From positions 558,001 to 622,000 of the forward strand of contig NZ_JAMXQV010000002.1 of assembly GCF_024703995.1 (NCBI RefSeq): 64,000 bases of DNA, written 5' to 3'. The notes under the pieces were generated by a model. The model did no database searches. It saw only the letters and a program-made list of their open reading frames with translations, and was not told where the DNA came from. Below, piece by piece: positions 16,304 to 23,522 of the stretch. Numbering within the stretch: the stretch's first letter is position 1; every line of letters begins with the position of its first letter. The stretch comes from Amycolatopsis iheyensis. GTDB taxonomy: Bacteria > Actinomycetota > Actinomycetes > Mycobacteriales > Pseudonocardiaceae. The position numbers and the translations under genes were made by a program.

Positions 16304-17112
16304 GCTCGTCCCCTTCGGGTTTTCGGCAGCCAGTCCAGTGACGCGAGCGTGTTCGGCTCCGGGACGTACTCGATCCCGACGAACCCGTCGTAACCCGCGT
16401 TCTGGAGCTTCGCGAGGTGACCTTCGATGTCGAGGGACCCGGTGCCGGGCTGGTGCCGGCCGGGTGCGTCGGCGATCTGCACGTGCCCGATCCGGGCGAT
16501 GTGCCGCGTCGCCAGTGCGTCCAGGTCGTCGCCGTTGACTGCCAGGTGGTACAGGTCGGCCAGCAGTCGCACGTTGTCGCGCCCGAGGTCGTCGAGCACG
16601 GCCACGGCGTCCGCGGCGGTCTTGAGCGGGTAGCGGTCCGCGCCGGAGAGCGGTTCGAGGACCAGCTGTGCGCCGATCTTCGCGGCGGCCTCGGCGGCGT
16701 TCGCGAGGTGGACCAGCGCCAGGTCGTCCTGCTTGGCGGGGTCTTCGCCGTCGAGCCGGTTGCCGTAGAGCGCGTTGAAGCTGCGGCAGCCGGTGCGTTC
16801 GGCGACGTCCAGCGCCACGACGAGGCTGTCGGCGAACTCGGTCTCGCGGCCGATCCACGACACGAGGCCGCGCTCCCCCGCCGCCATGTCGCCGGCGTAG
16901 AAGTTCAGCCCGCGCAGCCGGACGCCGTCCAGGCTCCGCACGAACGCGTCGACCTCGTCGCGCGTGGGGACCGCGGTGTCGAACGGCCACCAGTACTCGA
17001 CGTCGGTGAACCCGGCTTCCCGCGCGGCGGCCGCCCGGTCGAGCAGCGGTACCTCCTTGAACAGGATCGACAGGTTGGCGACGTACGGCAGGGAGTGCCC
17101 CTCTTCTGGCAT
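16300..17112 (-). CDS. hyi: hydroxypyruvate isomerase
   Basis: 270 residues, xylose-isomerase-like TIM barrel. Interconverts hydroxypyruvate and tartronate semialdehyde. Features: N-terminal VANLSILFKEVPLLDRAAAAREAGF with VEYWWPF, then LVLEPLSG with a metal-binding Glu, DLYHL, GHVQIADAPGRHQPGTG and GIEYVPE, as in known Hyi proteins. ATG at 17112 is preceded by TTGAGGTC; a GTG five codons upstream is possible. First gene of the operon with glxR and gcl. Confidence 0.9.
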   Translation of the reverse strand: MPEEGHSLPYVANLSILFKEVPLLDRAAAAREAGFTDVEYWWPFDTAVPTRDEVDAFVRSLDGVRLRGLNFYAGDMAAGERGLVSWIGRETEFADSLVVALDVAERTGCRSFNALYGNRLDGEDPAKQDDLALVHLANAAEAAAKIGAQLVLEPLSGADRYPLKTAADAVAVLDDLGRDNVRLLADLYHLAVNGDDLDALATRHIARIGHVQIADAPGRHQPGTGSLDIEGHLAKLQNAGYDGFVGIEYVPEPNTLASLDWLPKTRRGRA

Positions 17113-17322
17113 CGCGACCTCAAATTTCACTATCCGGAATTTTTCTTTCGCATATCGAGAATAGCTGTTCAGCGGGCACGCGGTCAACGGCCAGGCGCGT
17201 GCGACCTCAGGCGTAGCGCGTACGCCGCGAGTCGCACCGCCGCCGCGGGAAGATCGCCCGCCGGCCGGTCGATCCCGCTCCGCGGCCCGCCTACCTTGGG
17301 CCGCCACGACGAAGGGAGCCGG
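17113..17322 (-). promoter_or_regulatory. promoter region of the hyi-glxR-gcl operon (divergent from ABC genes)
   Basis: The stretch 17121-17166 is strikingly AT-rich for this genome. On the minus strand two similar segments follow each other, TTCTCGATATGCGAAA and TTCCGGATAGTGAAA, looking like tandem copies of one regulator site. An IclR/AllR-type glyoxylate or allantoin-responsive regulator would be expected, but none is in the window. Confidence 0.35.
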
Positions 17323-18240
17323 ATGATCGAGGCACGAGCGGTGTCGAAGCGGTACGGCGGGCGGGCCGCCGTCGACGGGGCGACGTTCACCGTCAGACCC
17401 GGGGCGGTGACCGGGTTCCTCGGCCCGAACGGGGCCGGGAAGTCCACCACGATCCGGATGATCATGGGCCTGGACGCGCCGACGTCCGGCTCGGTGACGG
17501 TCAACGGCAAGGCGTACGCGGAGCATCCGGCACCCCTGCGGGAGGTCGGCGCGTTGCTCGAAGCCAAGGCCGTCCACCCGGGCCGGTCGGCCTACCACCA
17601 CCTGCTGGCTTTGGCCCACACCAACGGAATCCCGCCACGACGCGTCGACGAGGTGCTCGAGCTCGTCGGGCTGACCGACGTCGCGCGGCAGCGGGCCGGC
17701 GGGTTCTCCCTCGGCATGGGCCAGCGCCTCGGCGTGGCCGCCGCGCTGCTCGGCGACCCCGCGACCCTCGTCCTCGACGAGCCGGTCAACGGCCTGGACC
17801 CGCAGGGCATCCTCTGGATCCGCACCCTGCTGCGCCGGCTGGCCGCCGAGGGGCGCACGGTGTTCGTCTCCTCGCACCTGATGAGCGAGATGGCCCTGAC
17901 CGCCGACCACCTCGTGGTGATCGGGCGCGGCCGCGTCATCGCCGAGACGTCGGTGCGCGAGTTCATCGACCGCGCGTCGGCCAAGGTCGTCCGGGTCCGC
18001 ACGCCGCAGGCCACGCAGTTGCGGGAACTGCTCACCGGACCGGGGATCGACGTCACCAGCACCGCGCCCGGGCTGCTCGAGGTGCACGGCGTCACCGGCG
18101 CCGAGGTCGGCCTCCTCGCCTGCCGCCACGCCATCCCGCTGGAGGAACTGGCACCAGTCCAGGCGTCGCTGGAAGAAGCGTTCATGGAGCTGACCGAGGA
18201 CGCCGTCGAGTACCGCACTCCCGAAGGGCACGTCGCATGA
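17323..18240 (+). CDS. ABC transporter ATP-binding protein
   Basis: 305 residues. Walker A GPNGAGKS near residue 35, signature FSLGMGQRLGVAAALLGDPA, Walker B LVLDEP with PVNGLDPQG and the switch His in VSSHL. The extra C-terminal domain of about 90 residues is typical of drug-resistance/bacteriocin-type exporters. ATG at 17323 follows GAAGGGAG; the open frame extends upstream without coding character. Stop overlaps the permease start by 4 bases. Followed by a histidine kinase and response regulator, so expression is probably induced by a cell-envelope or drug signal through that pair. Confidence 0.93.
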   Translation: MIEARAVSKRYGGRAAVDGATFTVRPGAVTGFLGPNGAGKSTTIRMIMGLDAPTSGSVTVNGKAYAEHPAPLREVGALLEAKAVHPGRSAYHHLLALAHTNGIPPRRVDEVLELVGLTDVARQRAGGFSLGMGQRLGVAAALLGDPATLVLDEPVNGLDPQGILWIRTLLRRLAAEGRTVFVSSHLMSEMALTADHLVVIGRGRVIAETSVREFIDRASAKVVRVRTPQATQLRELLTGPGIDVTSTAPGLLEVHGVTGAEVGLLACRHAIPLEELAPVQASLEEAFMELTEDAVEYRTPEGHVA

Positions 18241-19022
18241 CCACCGGTGTCACGCTCCCGCGCGTCATGCGCTCGGAATGGGTGAAGTTCCGTTCCCTGC
18301 AGTCGAGTCCGGTCACGGTGATCTCGGCGCTGGTCGCCATGGTCGCGCTCGGCTGGCTCACCTGCGCCCTCAACGCCGGGCGCTGGTCGCAGCTGAGCGA
18401 GCAGACCCGGGCCCGGCTCGAGCCGACCGCGCTCAGCATCCAGGGCTACGTCCTGGTCCAGCTCGCGTTCGGGGTCCTGGGCGTGCTCGTGGTGTCCGGG
18501 GAGTACACCACCGGCCAGATCCGCTCGACGTTCTCCGCCGTGCCGGCCCGCACGCCCGTGCTCGCCGCGAAGGCGGCCGTGCTCGCGGCGGTGGCGTTCG
18601 TGATCGGGGAGGTCGCCGCGTTCGCCGCCTTCCTCGGCGGGCAGGCTTTCCTTGCGTCACAGGACATCGAGACGAACTTGGCCGAGCCGGGGGTGTTCCG
18701 CGCGGTCTTCGGCGTCGGGCTCTACCTGACCGGGGTCGGCCTGCTCGGTGTCGCGCTCGGCTGGCTGATCCGGCACACCGCCGGCGCCATCGCCGCACTG
18801 GTCGCGCTGATCATGGTCGTCCCGGCGCTGGCCGGCGTGCTGCCGGAGAGCTGGGTCCCGCACGTCGTGCCGTACCTGCCGAGCAACGCCGGGCAGGCGC
18901 TGATCACCGTCCGGCCGTCGGCGCTGTCCCTGCCGCCGTGGACCGGTTTCGCCTGGTTCTGCGGTTACGTCGTGGTCGCGCTGGCCGCGGCCGCCGTCGT
19001 GCTCAAGCGGCGGGATGCCTGA
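18237..19022 (+). CDS. ABC transporter permease (ABC-2 type)
   Basis: 261 residues with about six membrane segments. Begins VMRSEWVKFRSLQSSPVTV, the standard start of actinobacterial ABC-2 permeases, where a short amphipathic helix precedes the first membrane segment; VVSGEYTTGQIRSTFSAVPAR is the conserved cytosolic loop. Partner of the ATP-binding protein upstream with a 4-base overlap. Probable exporter of a hydrophobic compound or peptide; substrate unknown. Confidence 0.92.
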   Translation: MTTGVTLPRVMRSEWVKFRSLQSSPVTVISALVAMVALGWLTCALNAGRWSQLSEQTRARLEPTALSIQGYVLVQLAFGVLGVLVVSGEYTTGQIRSTFSAVPARTPVLAAKAAVLAAVAFVIGEVAAFAAFLGGQAFLASQDIETNLAEPGVFRAVFGVGLYLTGVGLLGVALGWLIRHTAGAIAALVALIMVVPALAGVLPESWVPHVVPYLPSNAGQALITVRPSALSLPPWTGFAWFCGYVVVALAAAAVVLKRRDA

Positions 19023-19062
19023 AACCGGTGCCGCGCGAGCGCCCGGAGGAGATGATGACGGG

Positions 19063-20259
19063 GTGACCGACGGACTCATCGAACCCGGGTTCCGCTCCAC
19101 CTGGCCGGGCGCCGGGCCGCTGCGCGCGTGGGCGCGGCGGCACCCGGCGCCCGCCGACCTGCTACTGGCCTTCGCCCTCCTCTTCCTGGCGCTGATGGTC
19201 GGCGCCGCGGGCGCGGAGCCGGGCGGACCGTGGCTCGTCGTCGTGGTGGTTCTGCTCCTCGGGATGCTGGCCGCCCGGCGGCGGTTCCCGCTGGCCGTCC
19301 TGGCCGCCACCACCGCGGTCGGCGTCGCCCAGGACCTGTTCGGGCCGCAGTTCCCGCCCACCACGGTCGCCGTGCTGATCGCCGGCTACACCGTGGCCGC
19401 GCACCGCGACCGGCACCGCGTGCCGGCGGCGGTCGCGACGGTCGTCGCGCTCACCGCGGGTGGGATCGGCGGCCACACCGGCTGGGCGATGCTCGCCGCC
19501 GGGCTGGTGTTCAGCACCGCGATCGTCACGGCGGCGTTCGCGCTCGGGGTGAACGTCCGGACCCGCCGCGCGTTCCTGGCTTCACTGCACGACCGCGCCG
19601 TACGGGCCGAGCGGGAACGCGATCAGGAGAGCCAGATCGCGGCCGCGCGGGAACGCGCGCGCATCGCCCGCGAGATGCACGACATCATCGCGCACAACCT
19701 CTCGGTGATGATCGCGCTCGCCGACGGCGCCGCCTTCGCCGCCCGCACCGACAGCGCCCAGGCCGAGGCGGCCGCGAAGCACGTCTCGGCCACCGGAAGG
19801 CAGGCACTGGACGAAATGCACCGGCTGCTCAACGTCCTGCGGGGCGGCGGTGAGGACAGCCCCCGCGCGCCGCAGCCTGGCATCGCGGGCATCGACGAGG
19901 TGGTCGATCAGGTCCGCGCCACCGGGCTGCCGGTGACGTGGACGGTGACCGGCCGCCGGTTCCCGCTGCCGCCGACGGTCGAGCTGGCCGTCTACCGGGT
20001 CGCGCAGGAAGCGCTCACCAACGTCCTCAAGCACGCGGTGGCCCCGGCGTCGGCCAAGATCCACCTGACCTACGAAGACCCGCTCGTCACCCTCGAAGTG
20101 CTCGACGACGGCCGGCCGGCGCCGGCGCCGGTCACCGCCGGCGGCCACGGACTCAGCGGCATGCGCGAACGGGCGAGTGTCTCCGGCGGCGACGTCTCGG
20201 CCGGCCCGCGACCCGGCGGCGGCTGGCGCGTGTTCGGCCGGTTCGGGAGCGGCACGTGA
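19063..20259 (+). CDS. sensor histidine kinase (NarL/DesK type)
   Basis: 398 residues from the GTG at 19063, which has GGAGGAG 11 bases upstream; an in-frame ATG at 19015 overlapping the permease stop would add 16 residues. About five N-terminal membrane segments, a helical linker, the dimerisation/phosphoacceptor helix REMHDIIAHNLSVMIA (His near residue 205) and an HATPase domain with VAQEALTNVLKHA and GGHGLSGMRERA. Phosphorylates the response regulator encoded next, whose start overlaps this stop. Most likely senses a signal at the membrane and controls the ABC exporter. Confidence 0.9.
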   Translation: MTDGLIEPGFRSTWPGAGPLRAWARRHPAPADLLLAFALLFLALMVGAAGAEPGGPWLVVVVVLLLGMLAARRRFPLAVLAATTAVGVAQDLFGPQFPPTTVAVLIAGYTVAAHRDRHRVPAAVATVVALTAGGIGGHTGWAMLAAGLVFSTAIVTAAFALGVNVRTRRAFLASLHDRAVRAERERDQESQIAAARERARIAREMHDIIAHNLSVMIALADGAAFAARTDSAQAEAAAKHVSATGRQALDEMHRLLNVLRGGGEDSPRAPQPGIAGIDEVVDQVRATGLPVTWTVTGRRFPLPPTVELAVYRVAQEALTNVLKHAVAPASAKIHLTYEDPLVTLEVLDDGRPAPAPVTAGGHGLSGMRERASVSGGDVSAGPRPGGGWRVFGRFGSGT

Positions 20260-20924
20260 TCACCATCCTGCTGGTCGACGACGAACCGTTGCTGCGACTG
20301 GGGTTCCGGCTGGTCCTCCAGGCGCAGCCGGACCTGGAGGTGGTCGGCGAAGCGGCCGACGGCGCGGCCGCGGTGGCCCGCACGGCCGAGCTCGACCCCG
20401 ACGTCGTGCTGATGGACGTCCGGATGCCCGGCGTGGACGGCATCGCGGCGACCCGCGAGATCGTGCGCTCCTCCCCGCGCTCACGGGTGCTGATCCTGAC
20501 GACGTTCGACGTCGACGAGTACGCCTTCCCCGGCCTCAAGGCGGGCGCCAGCGGGTTCTTGCTGAAGAACGTCCCGCCCGACGACCTGCTGACGGCGATC
20601 CGCGCCGTGGCCCGCGGCGACGCCGTGGTGGCCCCGAGCGTCACCCGCCGCCTGCTGGAGGCGGTGGCCGACCGCCTCCCCGACCCGGCCCCGGCCGGCG
20701 GACCACCGACCACCCGCGGCCTGGACCGGCTGACCGAACGCGAGCTGGAGGTTCTCGAGAAGGTGGCGGGCGGGCTGTCGAACGCCGAGATCGCGGGCGA
20801 GCTGGTCTTGTCGGAGGCGACGGTGAAGACCCACGTCGGGCGGATCCTCACCAAGCTGAGCCTGCGGGACCGGGTGCAGGCGGTGGTGCTCGCGTACGAG
20901 ACCGGGCTGGTCCGGCCGCGCTAA
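20256..20924 (+). CDS. NarL/LuxR-family response regulator
   Basis: 222 residues. Receiver domain with the acidic pocket (LLVDDE), phosphoacceptor Asp in VVLMDVRMPGVDG near residue 53, switch Thr in ILTTFD and Lys in LLKN. The LuxR-type helix-turn-helix covers about residues 155-215: LTERELEVLEKVAGGLSNAEIAGELVLSEATVKTHVGRIL. GTG at 20256 overlaps the kinase stop. Completes a four-gene ABC/two-component unit. It ends 4 bases inside the convergent formate dehydrogenase gene. Confidence 0.94.
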   Translation: MITILLVDDEPLLRLGFRLVLQAQPDLEVVGEAADGAAAVARTAELDPDVVLMDVRMPGVDGIAATREIVRSSPRSRVLILTTFDVDEYAFPGLKAGASGFLLKNVPPDDLLTAIRAVARGDAVVAPSVTRRLLEAVADRLPDPAPAGGPPTTRGLDRLTERELEVLEKVAGGLSNAEIAGELVLSEATVKTHVGRILTKLSLRDRVQAVVLAYETGLVRPR

Positions 20925-21778
20925 CGGTTCTGCACGTGCTGCCAGCCGAAGCGGCCCTTGATGCACAGGTTCCCGTGCGTCACCGAGCTTTCGTGCGGTG
21001 AGGTCACCTTGACGATCTCGTTGTCCTGCACGTGCAACGTCAGGTTGCAGCCGACCCCGCAGAACGTGCACACGGTCGTCGTGGCCGTCTGCCGGGACTC
21101 GTCCCACGTGCCGTCTTCACGTTTGTCGTACTCGCGCTTGAAGCTCAGCGCCCCGGTCGGGCAGACCTCCACGCAGTTGCCGCAGTACACGCACGCGCTG
21201 TCCGGCAACGGGTTCGAGAACTCCGTCGAGATCCGGGCGTCGAAGCCGCGGCCGGCCACCGTGATCGCGAACGAGTTCTGCCACTGGTCGCCGCACGCGT
21301 CGACGCACTTGTAGCAGAGGATGCACTTCTCGTAGTCGCGGACGTACAGCTCGTTGTCCACCAGGGCCGGCTGGGCCACGGTGGCCGCGTCCGGGCCGAA
21401 GCGGTCCGGGTCCGCGCCGGTCTCGGCCATCCAGCGCTCGACGTCCGGGGTGGTCGACAGGTCCGTCGCCGAGCCGAGGAGTTCCAGGACCACCTTGCGG
21501 CTCGTGCGGGTCCGCTCGGAGTCGGTGTGCACCACCATGCCCGGCTCGGCCTTGCGGGAGCACGACGGCACCAGTGTCCGCGAGCCCTCGACCTCCACCA
21601 TGCACACGCGACAGGCGTTCGCCGGTTCGAGGGTGTCGCCGTAGCACAGCGTCGGGATGTCCTTGCCCGTCGCCTTGCAGGCGTCGAGGATCGTCGAACC
21701 CTCCGGCACCCGGACGGTCGAGCCGTCCACAGTGAACTCGACCAGCCGCTTCGGGATCCCGATGTCCACGATAGTCAT
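20921..21778 (-). CDS. formate dehydrogenase iron-sulfur subunit carrying the Mo-enzyme Fe4S4 domain
   Basis: 285 residues. Domain order: [2Fe-2S] ferredoxin-like (Cys in TLCYG, ACRVCM and PSC, residues 40-80); two [4Fe-4S] sets, CILCYKCVDAC and CVYCGNCVEVCP, near 155-215; then CTFCGVGCNLTLHV with NLCIKGRFG near 240-282. The last segment is the N-terminal Fe4S4 domain that normally begins the molybdenum catalytic subunit; here it is attached to this subunit instead. The His-ligated cluster of NuoG-type proteins appears absent. Moves electrons from the formate site to the NAD-reducing subunit. Start overlaps the upstream stop by 4 bases; last gene of the operon. Confidence 0.85.
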   Translation of the reverse strand: MTIVDIGIPKRLVEFTVDGSTVRVPEGSTILDACKATGKDIPTLCYGDTLEPANACRVCMVEVEGSRTLVPSCSRKAEPGMVVHTDSERTRTSRKVVLELLGSATDLSTTPDVERWMAETGADPDRFGPDAATVAQPALVDNELYVRDYEKCILCYKCVDACGDQWQNSFAITVAGRGFDARISTEFSNPLPDSACVYCGNCVEVCPTGALSFKREYDKREDGTWDESRQTATTTVCTFCGVGCNLTLHVQDNEIVKVTSPHESSVTHGNLCIKGRFGWQHVQNR

Positions 21779-23520
21779 TGCAGTGCTCCCAGCCGGTCGA
21801 TGGCGGATTCGATGGCGTTCCACGCGGTCTGGCCGAGCCCGCAGATCGACGAGTCCCGCATCACCCCGCCCACCTCGCGCAGCAGCGGCCGCTCGTCGGA
21901 ACCGGCCGAGAGGACGCGCTTGATCGCCTCCTCCTGCCGGACCGTCCCGATGCGACACGGGACGCACTGCCCACACGACTCGTCACGGAAGAACTCCGCG
22001 ATCCGCAGCAGGAACCCGCCGAGGTCGGCCAGGTCGTCGAGCACCAGCACGACACCCGAACCGAGGGTGGTCTTCGCCGCCCGTGCGTCCTCCATCGACA
22101 ACGGCAGGTCGAGTTCGTCGGGCCGGAGGAACCCGCCCGCCGCGCCGCCGAGCAGGATCGCGCGCAGCGTGCGCCCCTCGGGCACTCCCCCGGCCAGCTC
22201 GAGCAGCGAACGCAGCGTCGTCCCGAACGGCACTTCGTAGACGCCGGGCCGTTCGACGTTCCCGGACAGGCAGAACAGCTTCGGCCCGGCCGAACCCTCG
22301 GTCCCGATCGAACGGTACGCGGCCGCGCCTTCGGTGAGGATCAGCGGGACGTTGACGAGGGTCTCGACGTTGTTGACCACCGTCGGCTTGCCGAACAGTC
22401 CTTTTTCCACCGGGAACGGCGGCTTCGTGCGGGGTTCGCCGCGGAAGCCTTCGATCGAGTTGAAGATCGCGGTCTCCTCGCCGCAGATGTAGGCGCCCGC
22501 GCCCCGCCGGATCTCGATGTCGAACGAAAATCCCTCGTGGCCCATGATGTCCACGCCGAGGAACCCGCGTTCGCGGCAGACCGCCAAGGCGTTCCGCAGC
22601 AGCCGCAGCGCCCGCGGGTACTCGCCACGCAGGTAGACGAACCCGCGGGACGCGCCGATCGCGTAGGCCGCGATCGTCATCGACTCCACGAGCGCGAACG
22701 GGTCGCCCTCGATGAGCACGCGGTCCTTGAACGTGCCCGGCTCGCTCTCGTCGGCGTTGCACACCAGGTAGTGCGGCGTCGCGGGCTGCCCGGCGGTCGC
22801 GGACCACTTGCGGCCGGTCGGGAACGCCGCGCCGCCGCGGCCCATCAGCCCCGAGTCGGTGACCTCCCGGATGACGGCCGCCGGTCCCATCCGCAGGGCG
22901 TTCCGCAATGCCGCGTACCCACCCGTCGCCCGGTAGTCGTCCAAACTGGACGGATCGACGACGCCCACCCGCCGCAGCAGCCGCAACCCCGACTGCTGGT
23001 GGATGACCGGCGGAGCACCTTCCGAAGCGGACGGACCTCGTCCGGCCGCCAGCACGGCCGACGCGCCGGTCGCCGGGGCGAGCAGCTCGGTGGTGGCCGG
23101 GTCGCCGGCCTGGAACGTCAGCGCCGCGGGGGCCCGTTCGCAGACGCCGAGGCACGGGCTGTGCTGCCACGTGACCCCGCCGCGCGCCTTCCCCGCGGCG
23201 CCGACGTGCTCGGTGAGGACGTCGCACACGGTGTCGGCGCCCTTGAGCCGGCAGGCCAGGTCGGTGCACACGTGCACCACTCGCTCCGGGCGCTCCGCCA
23301 GCGCGAACAGCGAGTAGAAGCTCGCCACGCCGTACGCGTCCGCGGGCGGCACGTGCAGTGCCTCGCAGATCAGGTTCAACGCGCCCTGGCTGATCCAGCC
23401 GACCCGGTCGTTGACCGCGTGCAGCGCGGGCAGGAGCTGGTCGCGGCCGCCGCCCGCGAACGCGGCGACCGCCGCCTTCTCTTCCCGCGAGGCGACCGCG
23501 TCGAGGAGCTTGAGGTCCAT
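21775..23520 (-). CDS. NAD-dependent formate dehydrogenase, fused NuoE-NuoF-type diaphorase subunit
   Basis: 581 residues. Residues 1-150 are NuoE-like with the [2Fe-2S] Cys set CTDLAC and CLGVC; residues about 200-581 are NuoF-like: GRGGAAFPTGRKW and NADESEPGTFKDR for FMN/NADH, AGAYICGEETA, and the C-terminal cluster ESCGQCVPCRIGT with ICGLGQTA. The two proteins are separate in most complex I operons; the fusion is known from some soluble NAD-linked formate dehydrogenases and hydrogenases. Reduces NAD with electrons from the catalytic subunit. ATG at 23520 lies two bases after the upstream stop and its end overlaps the next gene. Confidence 0.88.
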   Translation of the reverse strand: MDLKLLDAVASREEKAAVAAFAGGGRDQLLPALHAVNDRVGWISQGALNLICEALHVPPADAYGVASFYSLFALAERPERVVHVCTDLACRLKGADTVCDVLTEHVGAAGKARGGVTWQHSPCLGVCERAPAALTFQAGDPATTELLAPATGASAVLAAGRGPSASEGAPPVIHQQSGLRLLRRVGVVDPSSLDDYRATGGYAALRNALRMGPAAVIREVTDSGLMGRGGAAFPTGRKWSATAGQPATPHYLVCNADESEPGTFKDRVLIEGDPFALVESMTIAAYAIGASRGFVYLRGEYPRALRLLRNALAVCRERGFLGVDIMGHEGFSFDIEIRRGAGAYICGEETAIFNSIEGFRGEPRTKPPFPVEKGLFGKPTVVNNVETLVNVPLILTEGAAAYRSIGTEGSAGPKLFCLSGNVERPGVYEVPFGTTLRSLLELAGGVPEGRTLRAILLGGAAGGFLRPDELDLPLSMEDARAAKTTLGSGVVLVLDDLADLGGFLLRIAEFFRDESCGQCVPCRIGTVRQEEAIKRVLSAGSDERPLLREVGGVMRDSSICGLGQTAWNAIESAIDRLGALQ

Positions 23521-23522
23521 CG

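Noticed and set aside
16417..17322. Upstream extension of the ABC ATPase frame across the hydroxypyruvate isomerase gene
   Set aside because: The extension is antisense to a clear gene and the ATPase domain begins right at the ATG at 17323 with a good ribosome-binding site.
20921..21778. Complex I NuoG fragment or hydrogenase HoxU
   Set aside because: The C-terminal Mo-enzyme Fe4S4 domain and the adjoining fdhA-type catalytic gene show it belongs to formate dehydrogenase; no hydrogenase or other nuo genes are nearby.
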